A stretch of DNA of 64,000 bases, from NCBI GenBank assembly GCA_963855995.1, contig OY979728.1, positions 3,954,330-4,018,329 of the forward strand. The letters are read 5' to 3'. The position numbers were made by a program, and so were the translations under genes. Shown here piece after piece: positions 1-11,000 of the stretch; within the stretch, counting starts at the first letter, position 1; each line of letters starts with the position of its first letter. The DNA comes from Muricea muricata (Eukaryota > Cnidaria > Anthozoa > Malacalcyonacea > Plexauridae). The notes beneath the pieces were generated by a model, which was given only the letters and a program-made list of their open reading frames with translations, did no database searches and was not told the origin of the DNA.

Positions 1-1661
1 CTGCGAGACTTTGTAATGCGCTAATTAGGGGAAGGGGGATTCGGGCTAATTATGGGAGCAAACAAAATCGGAGATAAAATACGATTCACTGCTTCAAACA
101 TCGACGAAACTAGGTTGAATTATTCCTTAGCCATCTATCATTAAGTAAAAGTACAGGAATTGGATGAACTTCGGGGATTCGGCGGTAAACAGCAAATAAG
201 TAAAAATCGTGTTGTTTTTTTTTGGTGGGAAGTTAGAGTGAAATGCAATTCGTTATATTTTTCTACACAACAATGTTAATCCTTATGAAATCTTTAACAA
301 TTGTATTAATTTCCGCCAGCGATATTAGTGATTTTATGCACGCATATTTAGCTGCTAACCTGGCATTGTAAATGGTCATTTTCTTGTAAACTGGTTCCTC
401 TGCTATATAATAAAACACCCTTCGAAACCCAATAAGCACTTCACAAAGGCTTTCGCTTTTCGGATATTAACGTCATTTACTTCCACTTCTTTAGCTGGAA
501 AAACTAAATACTGGCAATGGGGATGGAGGTGGGATTTTCAAACCTCCGCAGGAGGGCCCGTTGCCCCAAAATATTTCTGGAAAGCAGTGTGTGATCCTGA
601 TCCCGCAGTGCGCCAATCCATCTTTTTTACTGCCGAAAACAATGTCAACGATCAATCGCAGACTGTAGTGACGAGTGATTCCTGTTTTGGTAAGGCAATG
701 AGACACGATAGGGGTGTGATTGAGTGTGAAAGTGTTGCACAGGCAGCCAGTATTGGGCGATACATCTGGAACTGGTGGCATGGTTTGCTGGTCCCTGACT
801 TTGACCCGGTCCACTGTGATACTGCTAACAAAGGAGATTTTCTCAAACCGTACCTCAATTTTAATTTGTAAACATAATCTATCTGAAACTTAAAATTTTT
901 TACCATTTTGTCCAAGAACTACAGGTTCAGTGAAGCATATTGTGATGGTTGTATGTACAATAACCTTGTTTAGCAATAAAGTTTAAGTAGAGGGAAATGT
1001 ATGGAAAGAGTCTGACTTGCTTTACCTTCTACACATTGAAATATGATTTATCTATAGTAAACAAACGTTTGTTTTGACCATTGTTGCCACAAGACTCGCA
1101 ATATGGCATTCAAGCAAGTCCCTAACATATAAAGAGGAGGGAGCGAGTAAAATTTTTTAAGATTTTGCAATGATGCGGCAATTTCTAAAGATGGAATGCT
1201 ATTTTGACATCAATAAGAAATGTTGTTTTGACAGTTAGACGGTGCTATTATGACGTAAAAGGTGTTAAATTGACACCCCTACTCTAAAGGGGTTTAAAAA
1301 CCCCAGTATGGCGGTGTCAAAATGGTAGCAAAAAGGGTGTTAATCTATACCGTTTTATTTGACATTATTTTTGAGAAGTTATCTTAACAACCTCAGTCAT
1401 ATTAGTGCATAATTGTTGATGAGCGTTTTCGGTCTCGTAACGAACTGTTTACCAGAAATTAGGAATTTAGTGAATGGAGGAATGCAGTACTTTTTGATCG
1501 AAAAGTCCAGTCATAAATCACAGTATTTTTCAGATCACCTGAAAAGATTGCTAAAACGGCATCTATGATGTTTGACCTATTTTTTCCATATCTGAACGAC
1601 CTTGAAGAAAAAGAAGTCTAAGATGAGAGTATAATATTGTGGAAACAGCGCGTTAATTTCC
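1..1661. other. Intergenic DNA, no gene recognised
   Basis: Short open frames occur on both strands around 490-915, but none has family motifs, a signal peptide or a convincing exon structure. A small inverted repeat lies near 1275-1305. I see nothing else to annotate. Confidence 0.5.
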
Positions 1662-1770
1662 TGTCGCAAAGCTTTCGATCCGTCAGCTCCGATCTTCATC
1701 AGTGCTTATAACAATTGACTATTATCAACACTGATGAAGATCCGAGCTAGCGGATCGAAAGCTTTGTGAC
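1662..1770. repeat. 109-bp hairpin (foldback repeat)
   Basis: The left half (GCAAAGCTTTCGATCCG...) is the near-perfect reverse complement of the right half (...CGGATCGAAAGCTTTG). The arms are about 50 bp and meet near 1716. It is probably a small foldback MITE. No coding potential is seen. Confidence 0.7.
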
Positions 1771-2466
1771 CGTAAATTTACCTGGCGTTTCCAGCTTTGA
1801 TTGATAATCACCATGCAAACATACAAGGAACTTATTAATTCTAAGATGATGCCGGAAGTGATGTAAAATAGCATGTGATGTGGTTGGTAATCGGATAACC
1901 AATCACATAAAATTGCTAGTCTTTGTCCCGCCATGCAAACTTGATGCAAAACCGCTACCCCATGCATCAAGTTCGCAAGGCGAAAATAACAGCTTGTTAA
2001 GTAACTCACGTTTGCTGTTCCGGCCGGTTTCCATACCACGCTGTCCGATGTTCCTTGTAACAGCCAATTAGTGCAACAAGTTACTTTAAGCTTGTTTCCT
2101 GAGTTGGGTTAAAGATTTGGAATCATATCAATATCTAAAATTTGAATGCAACAATTAATTTAAACCAATAAATTTTACCAATTAGATAATACCAATTTAA
2201 GGTGCATGAATGACAGAGACGCAAACATGTGTTTTGAAATGTATATTATAAAGTTTATTGAAATATTGAAAATTGAGTTTAGTGAAACTGAATAATAATT
2301 TATAAAGAAAACACAAAAGAAATCATGAGCGTGAAGGAGTTTGTATACTCTGATACAGAATTCTGTTGATTTTTGTAACTTTTAACTTTGATTTTTTCGT
2401 CTTATATTAGATGTATTTTCAAAATCACTTCGCAAATTGATCTATAAAATTGAAGAGTTTCACAAG

Positions 2467-2570
2467 CTATTTACAAAATTCGCGTCCGTGTTGTATCAGA
2501 TATACAACTCTCGCCTTGGGCTCGAGTTTGTATATGCTGATACAACACGGCCGCTCATGTTGTAAATAGT
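2467..2570. repeat. Palindromic repeat
   Basis: TATTTACAA...CCGTGTTGTATCAG on the left is mirrored by CTGATACAACACGG...TTGTAAATA on the right, giving a roughly 100-bp imperfect palindrome in otherwise featureless DNA. The flanks to 2931 hold nothing recognisable. Confidence 0.6.
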
Positions 2571-3059
2571 ACTTACAACAACAAAGTTTTTGTACAATGT
2601 TTTGAGTAGAAATGTTCAAATTACGGTATATAGCTGTTCAAATGTTTATTATACATGTACCTAGAGACGGTTACAATTAGTGAGTTGTCTGCATTACATT
2701 GAGTGATCGTAGGTTAGGAGTGAGAGTAGAGCTGCAAGGTTTATTGTATATTCTGAGTCAAGTTTTGTGTGGCAGCACGTTGTACAACTGGGTTTCTTGG
2801 TGTATTCTTGTAAGCAAAGGAAGCATGTGTCTTCGTATTGTTCTACGTGAATGTTGTACTGTTTCGTGTTTAATGTGAGATCTAACGTGAGATCTAACGC
2901 TGTACCAAGTGTGATACTTAACATTAGATTTAATATTAGTGTTTCTTTGGTTGCATAAATTAACACACAAATAACGTTTGAAATATTTTATTTTTGTAAG
3001 TATTACAGATAGTAGAGCTATATCTTGTTAGAATTTCATGTCTCGTACAATTTTACGCG

Positions 3060-3893
3060 ATGAGCACCTGTTCATAACTGCTCATGAGCACACGCTCATA
3101 CGCTCATAAGGCCCGATTGCTGGATAGGCGACTTCCCTACGGAGACCGAGGCAAGTCTGGGCAGGACTGCCATAGGGCCCAATGGCCGAGCACATATAGC
3201 TTATACCATATTAATAGGACAACTAAAAAGTTATCCTACCATTAGTATAAAATAATAAATTTGAGTCGGTAAGAGCATACCGCTTGCAACTTTCACAGAG
3301 ATAAGACTTTTCGTTTACCAATTTAACGGAGGAGAATTTTTGCGGTTAAATGACCCAAACAAGCGTGTGGCAGAGGCTAGAAAAAGAGTTGAATATTTGA
3401 AGAAAAAGAGGACTGCTTTATATCTTCGCAAAAGGAGGGATGACGTACAAACCTGGATGCTTGGTAGACGACGCATGCCGTGCCCGTAAAGAAATTAGAA
3501 GACTTAGAAACAACCAGGGAACGCTGTGCTTATATTCGTTATGAAGTATAGGACAGATCATTACATAAACAGAAATTCATCCTGACAATTCTAATGAATA
3601 GCTGTAGTAAATAAAGGATACAAACCTGTTGACTTCGTAGACGTTGTTTTATTTGCTTGTCCTCGATACATCCACCTCACATCGATCTCACATTAACCCC
3701 CCATAGACCTTTCGTCGGCCTCACATCGACCCCTAAATCAACCTCGCATAAGCAGGTGCTCATTTGCATATACCAATAGTCGGAATCAACACATGGGCTA
3801 TAGCTATCAATACCTAACAGTTAGGACCTTATTAGCATTTGAGCACCTGCTCATAACTGCTCATGAGCACATGCTCATACGCTCATTAGTCCC
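3060..3893. mobile_element. Nested insertion with about 60-bp direct terminal repeats
   Basis: The block interrupts the left terminal repeat of the surrounding transposon. Both ends carry the same roughly 60-bp sequence in direct orientation (3060-3118 and 3840-3897), rich in CTCAT/ATGAG and containing the palindrome TGCTCATGAGCA. Removing the block restores continuity with the right terminal repeat, which argues for one insertion event. It could be a solo-repeat element or the product of recombination between the end repeats. The class is not identified. Confidence 0.6.
3301..3489 (+). pseudogene. Basic open frame inside the nested insertion
   Basis: This 62-codon frame ends at a TAA and has no clear start codon. 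Its middle is very basic and heptad-like (VAEARKRVEYLKKKR), resembling part of a DNA-binding or coiled-coil segment. A possible downstream exon near 3570-3600 ends in an acidic PDNSNE. The arrangement resembles the small frame at 6917-7057 in the enclosing transposon. It is probably a relic of an element-encoded protein. Function is unknown. Confidence 0.3.
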
Positions 3894-4212
3894 GATGTGG
3901 CCCGACAGTTATAACACTCCCATATATTAAAATAATACCAAACTCGGATATGTATATATAATTTTATTGAAAACAATCTGACAAATATTTATGTAGTTAA
4001 TAATCCTTGTAAGCCTCGCAACCACCGATGATAGAGAGGACCAAATTTAGTTCACGGGCTAATAATAATAATAATAATCTTTAATACTCATCTTAAGTTA
4101 AAAAATACAATAGATTTACAAATATTTTGCGTTTAAAAAGTTTTACATATTAATTAAAAAGAAATACAAGGTGGTTTCGTTAGACTCCTATATACTACAT
4201 ATAAGTTTATAC

Positions 4213-5335
4213 TTAGTGTAACAATGATACTGCCCGCGGTATAAAAGACTTCTTATGCCTGTCGGTATAAGAGCGGATAGGTGCGCAGTCCGTGGTGGTT
4301 TGGCATCTTAGGTCATATGGATGGCGAACAGGAGACGGAATTAAATTGTTACAAGGGTTTGAGATATCATTAATAATGCGTTCATATTCTTTAATTGTTT
4401 GTTTATCTCTCCTCTCATTAAGTGTGGGTAGTGAATTTTTAGGAATGCCTATTATTTTTAGGCTCCTGGCTTGTATGTTCTCCAATTCATCTGAAAGATA
4501 TTGAGGGATTCCTCCCCAAACAGGTGAAGCGTATTCCAGCAGGGGTCTGATTTTTGTCAGATAGCAGGTAATTCCTATTTCTGTTGGTAGGTTAGCCCGG
4601 CGGCACTCTCTAAGACAGAACATTCTTCGATTAGCCTTTTTGGTGATTTCCCTAATATGGTCGTTCCATTTCAAAGTATTTTGAAGCCAAACACCTAAGA
4701 GTTTAAACAAACTTGTCCTTTCAATTATTTCACCGTCAATTGAAAGGGGAGGTGGTTCAGGGATGCAGTCTCGAAAGCAGATCCACATGTCCTTGGTCTT
4801 CTTCGAGTTCAGAGCCATTTTATTGGCATCAGCCCATTTTTGCATAGAGTTGAGAATCTCCAGCATATGACTCACGTTTCCTTCTTTAACAGATTCATCC
4901 GAAAGTACAGTCATCTGCATATTTGTGCGCATCCGCTTCTATCGATTTATGAATAGAATCCTCGATATCGTTGATATGTACATTGAAGAGCGTCGGTGAC
5001 ATTACGGACCCTTGTGGAACGCCAGCAGGGCATGATGATGCAGACGATATAAATGAATTCAGTTTAACCTGCTGAGTCCTACCATCTAGGAAGCTTTGTA
5101 ACCATAACCAGAAGCTTTTGTTGATTCTTAGTTCAGCGAGCTTTCTTAACAGTATTCTATGGTCTACCGGGTCAAAAGCCTTCCGGAAATCTAGAAAGAG
5201 AGCACGCACTCCCATACGGCCATTGGGCGAGTTATCGGTTGCGTTGAACCAATTCTGCGAAATGCTGGCGAGCGCAGACACAGTTGAGCGATTTTGTGTG
5301 AAGGCATGCTGGTTATGTCTGGGTGTTAAATCTTG
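4213..5335 (-). pseudogene. LINE reverse transcriptase fragment, frameshifted
   Basis: Two overlapping frames carry the palm and thumb of a non-LTR reverse transcriptase. FLDFRKAFDPVDHRILL is the first catalytic-Asp block, GVPQGSVMSPTLF the next conserved block, and KYADDCT the catalytic YADD box. A frameshift at about 4900-4930, right after YADD, throws the reading into the second frame, which continues through the thumb and C-terminal tail to 4213. The N-terminal fingers and the endonuclease are missing. It is clearly RT-derived and dead as it stands. Confidence 0.85.
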
Positions 5336-5865
5336 GCTGTGTTGGTATTTTGATTGACACCCATTGTCTGAACAATGGTAAAAGAATCGTCTAATATATG
5401 GATTTTTCCGTTTTTGGATTCTTTGGGGATTTCTTTAACAGTAAAATTTCCTTCAATTACAGAATTGTCAACATTGTTTTGTTTGTAAGCTTGATCAGAA
5501 AATTGTTTTTTTAAGAGAAGCCATATCAACCTCAAGTTGGTTTGTTTTCTTTTTTCATTTATAATATCCTGCTCGAGTTGATCAATTTTACTTAGGTATA
5601 CGTCTACAGAAGGACATACCTCATTAGCGTTTGCTAGGCTTTGCAAAGCTTCAACTCTTGATCGTAAAATCTCCATGTTCAATTTCACATCTTGAATATC
5701 TTCAAACGCACTGCTACACGCACAATTACAGGCCGCTTTATTAAATGAAACAGTCGCTACATCACTTTCCAGTCTGGTTGCAGCATCCAAACTCACGACA
5801 ACCCTTTCTCCTCGTTCATTAAAAGTAGCGTTTATGCCGGCATTGTCGGCCATGTTTTCCTCCAA
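5326..5865 (-). CDS. LINE ORF1-like coiled-coil protein
   Basis: The 179-codon frame starts with MEENMADNAG and has a Cys-rich patch (CNCACS). A long heptad-rich segment follows (residues about 55-115), as expected for a trimerising LINE ORF1 protein. It ends just before the RT fragment on the same strand. No RNA-recognition motif could be identified. It could instead be a host-derived fragment carried by the element. Confidence 0.45.
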   Translation of the reverse strand: MEENMADNAGINATFNERGERVVVSLDAATRLESDVATVSFNKAACNCACSSAFEDIQDVKLNMEILRSRVEALQSLANANEVCPSVDVYLSKIDQLEQDIINEKRKQTNLRLIWLLLKKQFSDQAYKQNNVDNSVIEGNFTVKEIPKESKNGKIHILDDSFTIVQTMGVNQNTNTAKI

Positions 5866-5871
5866 GGCCGT

Positions 5872-6252
5872 CTACTTAAAAATTTCAATAAGTTGGGTTT
5901 TCAAATTGTCACCTTTTCTTCCTTGGAATAATAATGTTTTTTGTTTATTATGATACCATATTATGCTCAAATCAGAGTTAGAACTTGTAAATCTTCTAGA
6001 AGTTCCTCCAGGTGATGACCACTTTCCGGATTCTGGCGTGATATATTTTAAAAAGTCCTTTAGTATTTCAAGATTGCTCGTCCATTTAAGGCGAGTCCCA
6101 TCATAGACAAGGTGTTGGTAATACTTTCTAGTACAAAGCGCGTTTAGATCGCCTTCTTCTGAGCTAATAATTGGGTTTTTGTCGGAGCTTAAATTCGGGC
6201 AGCCTGCCGCCATGTTGTTATCAAATGAGGAGTGGAAACGTTTCGAACGCAC
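5872..6252 (-). CDS. Element-associated frame with GKWSSPGGTSRRF motif
   Basis: The 126-codon frame runs in the same direction and ends 7 nt before the coiled-coil frame, so it may be the N-terminal half of the same ORF1. Residues about 85-115 (GKWSSPGGTSRRF...IIWYHNKQKTLLFQG) look like a compact beta-rich module. From memory I associate it with repetitive cnidarian proteins, but that is recollection, not a search. Function is unknown. Confidence 0.4.
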   Translation of the reverse strand: MRSKRFHSSFDNNMAAGCPNLSSDKNPIISSEEGDLNALCTRKYYQHLVYDGTRLKWTSNLEILKDFLKYITPESGKWSSPGGTSRRFTSSNSDLSIIWYHNKQKTLLFQGRKGDNLKTQLIEIFK

Positions 6253-6916
6253 GTAGCAAACAGAAAACTGTCACGAATGCGAACCAAATCACCAATGTCA
6301 ATGCCAACGAAAACTCACGATCACAGGCTCAAGACGTAGTTTTTTATATATATTAAAACAACCAATAAACAATAGTATAACTCCAATTATAGCGTGAACG
6401 TATAACGCGAATGTGACACGTGAACGTGGTTCGACTAAAACAAAGTAGATATAACCTAAATTAATACCAAGTCCTAAACGAACCTGAACCTTAATTATAG
6501 AATTACAACAATACAAGAAATACATCGTAACTTACAGATGTTTTCCCAGTAGCTCTTTAAGCGTCTTTTACTGTAAATATTCCTCTACAGATATCGCCGT
6601 CCTCTCTCTACGAATGCTGTAACTACACTAACCTAGGGCATGCACTTGCGTGTTCACAAGGTACACTTGTCACATAATCATGCGCTAAGCTAATTAACTG
6701 ACTGTCCTGAAAAATTAAGATAACAAATTATATGGCATGCAAAAATAAAAACTTAATGTTCCAATTAATTCTGGTTTCCGATCCAACAATCCTCATAAGC
6801 CCTCAGTGTGTTTTGCAATTGTTAAAAGAAATTGGAAAGTATCTATTTGCAGCGTCTCCAATGGATACAAAAACTAACGAAAGATCCAGTGCATAAGAAA
6901 ATAATGCAAACAAAGG

Positions 6917-7057
6917 ATGTATGCGTTCGTGAACCAGGACAATTTTCGTCCAGAAGAGGCTGTGGAAGCAGCTGTCAATAAGAGAAAATTTCTAATTAAA
7001 AGACGTTTAAAAGACAACAGTTTCACTGAGGACAGTGATAATGAAGAAGATTATTAA
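6917..7057 (+). CDS. Small transposon frame with acidic tail
   Basis: The 46-aa frame starts at MYAFVNQDNF, has a basic middle (NKRKFLIKRRLKD) and ends in an acidic tail (EDSDNEEDY). It abuts the right terminal inverted repeat of the 2932-7292 element. It is likely a last exon or relic of the element's own protein. No family was recognised. Confidence 0.3.
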   Translation: MYAFVNQDNFRPEEAVEAAVNKRKFLIKRRLKDNSFTEDSDNEEDY

Positions 7058-7942
7058 CTACATAAATATCTGTCATATTGTTTTCAATAAAATTATAGAT
7101 ACATATCCGAGTTTGGTATTATTTTAGTATATGGGAGGGTTATAACTGTCGGGCCATCTCATCGCGTAAAATTGTACGAGACATGAAATTCTAACAAGAT
7201 ATAGCTATTCTATCTTTAATACTTACAAAAATAAAATACTTCAAACGTTATTTGTGAGTTAATTTATGCAACCAAAGAAACACTCTAATATTTTGCTCTA
7301 AAACTGTATGCATTTTCGTATTCGTCATACCCCCTTTTTCGCCCTTTTAAAAAGAAACTTTTAGTCTTTAGCAATCTTTCTAAAGCCAGTTTTTAGTAGT
7401 TTTTATAAAATTCATGATTGTTGTTCGCTCAGTTTTTGTAATAAGTCTTTTCTCATAACACTTGTGAAGTCTTGTTGACGTTACACGCAGGGGGAGCTCT
7501 CCCTAATCACTAGACACACGATTGAATTATATAAGTCAAATAAAAATCCATTTTCGATCCAACTTTTTCATGAAATACAATTTACTTTGTTTGTAAATTT
7601 CTGGTTGACTTATAATTTTCTTTATTAAAGACAGTTACTAAGTTTCAACAAGTTTCACAAAGGAAAAAAAAAGATATAAATGATTAACAACAGCAAAATG
7701 GATTTCTATTTGGTAGCTAGTTCCAGGTCTTTTACTTACGGTCAGATCAGCTAATTATATAAGTTTATAAACCATAACATTACTTTTTTAAATCAAAGTG
7801 AAAACATTAAAACTCGCACCGACGAAGAACATGAGAATGTTTTGACGAACAATGAGTCGAAGCAATAATACGGCGATTAAATGTATAAAATTAGGAGGAA
7901 TTTAATAACAAAAATTCCACCAAAATCATCAAACGTGTTTAC

Positions 7943-8080
7943 CTTTCACCCTCAGAATAATGTCTTGTGTAACAGTTGAATTACCGACATATCCAACGCA
8001 TTTAAATGTTTTTCGATCGCTGTAGTCGATGTTGTTTATGTATAAAAAATTTTCTTTCTGACGTATTCGAGAATCTAGGT
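7943..8080 (-). CDS. Gene A exon 6: second half of Ig3
   Basis: 138 nt. Second Cys in KTFKCVGYV, ending ...LRVK before a GTAAAC donor. Intron read-through adds KHV and a stop. This is the last exon with a counterpart in gene B. Confidence 0.82.
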
Positions 8081-11000
8081 CTAAAAGGAAGCGTAACAAG
8101 AATATTAGCAGGCACTGGTAAAATTTTGTTTCTTTCTGTAGTATGTAAACAGTACCTGTACTTGATCTGTAAATGGACTAAATGTACTTTAATATATGAA
8201 ATAGTTTGTAAACCATGCAAGTTAGGTGGTTTCTAAGACGACACAATGTCCCTATTACCGCGTATAATGATAATACCGGACTTGTTTTAACAACCTTGTA
8301 ACAAGTCTGACAATACAACGTGCGTCCAAAAGACATAATCGAAACTTGGAGTGCTTTAGCGCGTTCAACATCAATCTAGGAAAATCAAACTCTTAATCAC
8401 TATCGAACTTTATTGTGAACTGGACTAAACCTGGAATGGAATCCAAATCCAGTCCATAGTGTATTCAAGTATTTACAATCAACGTTGTTACATCATGTCA
8501 ACAGCCAACTTCAACCCAATTTTAGATAGTAATGACTCGAAATGTTCGACTCGACACAGGAAAATTCCTTAAACGCGTGCTCATTGGTAAAGCCGGTTAT
8601 CAGTGAAACACGGAACATCAGAACAACATAGTGCGGAACAGCGGAATAAACGCGAGTTACCTATGACGTTGTCCTCCTCGTCCTTCCATTCAAACGTGAT
8701 GGGATAACCAACCACATCACAGGTTAGTTTTACGTTACTTCCTTGCTCATCTTTCACTTCCTTTTCGGCAAGGCCGTTCAAATATGGTAGAACTAGGATA
8801 AGGTGAATAATTTCAAATGTCGTGAACGCTCAATTTCGTACCCAGAGCCTGCGTTCCATTTGGCAAGGACGAGAGACTCTGCATAACGCGGATGAGATAT
8901 GTGATATGATTGGTTTATGCTGTTTCCTGCCCCGGTACCCCAGAGCTTGTAAACCTCTGTTCAGGGCTTCGTGAAACAACTGTATTCTTAATTTCATTTC
9001 CGACATCAAAAATATTGATTTCTCTATTCAAGTCATAATTCGCTTTGCTTTCTATAAATCTATGAATATTGCTCTATGATACTGCAACAAATAAACGCCG
9101 TTTTACGAATAGGGCACTGGTACCGAAATCATAATTATTCTGACTTTTTCATCGGCGTTTTCCAGAGCCTCGCGTCCTTGCCCAAAGGAACGCAGGCTCT
9201 GGGTACGAGATTGGTGAACACTCTGAAAATCCTCCGGTTTGGGGGAATTTACGCAATTTATTCAAATTTACGCAAGAACCTAGACGAGATCCAGGCAACT
9301 GATGCGGGACCATATAAACACTCAATAGAATTTACATCACTGGCGAAATCTCGGCAACTGTCCCGACCCGTCTAGCCGGGATCATATAAACCGGCCCTTG
9401 GTGATATAAAAATATGTTTTAAATCTGACACTGTTTTGAATAACGATTTTTCCCCGGTTTCCTACCTTAAAATAGTTTAGCATCAAAGTTTGTCGCTATA
9501 TTGTTACTGTATTTTCGTTGCATTTCTTTAATTTTGTGAACAGTATGGAACATAAAAGTGACTTTCATTGGCAGCAATTTTGAAAAAGCGATATGGTTAC
9601 TGCTGCTCAGAGTTACTTCTGAGGGAACCAATCAGAATGCTTAAAAACCATTCGTTAACAAAGAAATTATACTAGATAGCATTGTCGGTATTGGTTTTTA
9701 GTAATAATTAACATACTTGATAGGACCAAAGAATCATTTTTCTCAAAGGTATCTTGAGTGAAACCACGAAGTGTCGACCGACATACATAAGTTCCTCCAT
9801 CTTTAAAACTTCTAACAACCAAAGAGTATGATACACGTTCTGTTTGACGTCCTCTCTTGTATACCAATGTTTCATTTTCAACGAGTTTTCCATCTTTTAT
9901 CCACGACACATAAAAGTCAAGTGTAGCGCTACCTTGGTTCTCATATGACACGCTGCAATTCAGCACAACAGTTTCTCCAAATTTTGCTGGCGGTGCTTTG
10001 TCTGTATCAACTACAGGTACGGCTTTGGCTAAAAACATAATCTCACAGTTATGCAAAAAAATATTCCACACTTGTACTAGCACGTTAAAGTGGTACTGTC
10101 ACGAAAAAGATCATTTAAACAATAATAATAATAAAAAAATCGTTTAATAAAAAATCATCTCGCAGCTTAGTAGCTGAATTACATGATCTTACATACATAA
10201 GTTATTAAAATTATTCTTAACAATTTAAAAATGTAAATATAGAATTTACTTCAAAATCGTTTTCCGTAGCTAGTCTGTAATGCAAATAGGAAAATTCTTG
10301 ATTCTGTGGAAATACAGTGCCGAAAAACACTGGAAAGTTTGAGGTAGCGAATATAAACTTTAAGAAGATACTTAAAGAATAATGATCCGGGAGTTAAGGA
10401 AATGAATACGCATTTATTACGCAAATTCAGTGAAGAGCGACGGGGCGAACACGAATCACGATGGATAGAAGAATATTCACATACTTGTCCTAAATATTTC
10501 CATTTAAAAAGGAAGGGGGGGGGATAAGCTCATATCGGATCAATCGCGGTTTTTGAATTTTTTGATCCTCAAAATATAACGAATTGCGGATTAAGCTACT
10601 GTGTCGTATCGGATTATGGATTTACTTTGTTTTTTCTTACTCGCGCATTTGGCGTGAGTTGTACCAATGAAACAAAAGAAGCTTACAGAATTAACCTAAT
10701 CATGCACAAATATGGGATGTACTGCTTCCGGATTTTTATCATACAGTATAACTCCTGAAAATACCTTGTAAATAACTGATATGAAAACCATGCTGGTTTG
10801 CTCCTCCTGTATCCAAATTTTTCAATGTACATCTGTAGGATGGGGAATGGGGGGAATATTCAAAATGAGGACTAAGCAGCCGTAGAGTACTTGTAATCTT
10901 GAACTGCTCAACTGGAAAAAAAAACACAATAATAACAATTTAGTATCAATGCATACAGGGTCTGGTTGTTCAAAGCTGGCTTAACCCTAGCCCAGGGTTA

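Larger units (their letters stand above)
4062..6252 (-). mobile_element. LINE retrotransposon, truncated and internally deleted
   Basis: On the minus strand the block reads ORF1-like frames, then a partial reverse transcriptase, then a TTA/TAA-repeat tail at 4062-4079. Simple-repeat tails of this sort are typical of L2/CR1-type LINEs. The endonuclease and the first part of the reverse transcriptase are absent: the coiled-coil frame at 5326-5865 is followed almost at once by mid-RT sequence. It lies wholly inside the 2932-7292 transposon and so inserted later. Confidence 0.75.
2932..7292. mobile_element. 4.4-kb DNA transposon with long terminal inverted repeats
   Basis: The sequence at 2932-3062 is the reverse complement of 7160-7292. 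The inverted match resumes between 3894-4010 and 7040-7158, so the right terminal repeat is about 250 bp and continuous. The left repeat is split by an 830-bp insertion (3060-3893). The interior carries a truncated LINE (4062-6252) and, next to the right repeat, a small acidic-tailed open frame. No transposase was recognised, so the superfamily is unknown. It lies between the last recognised exon of gene A and the left window edge and may be linked to the missing 3' part of that gene. Confidence 0.75.

Noticed and set aside
491..915. Three overlapping frames on both strands near the left edge
   Set aside because: Mutually overlapping, no domain, no splice context; most likely chance frames or an old repeat.
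2694..2970. Overlapping minus-strand frames with a hydrophobic stretch (LILNLMLSITLGTALDL)
   Set aside because: Considered as the missing membrane exon of gene A. It lacks the LWP motif, a stop-transfer segment and suitable splice sites, and the repeated DLTL comes from a short tandem DNA repeat.
7300..7532. Search for a membrane exon between the transposon and the end of gene A homology
   Set aside because: No hydrophobic open segment with an AG acceptor was found on the minus strand.
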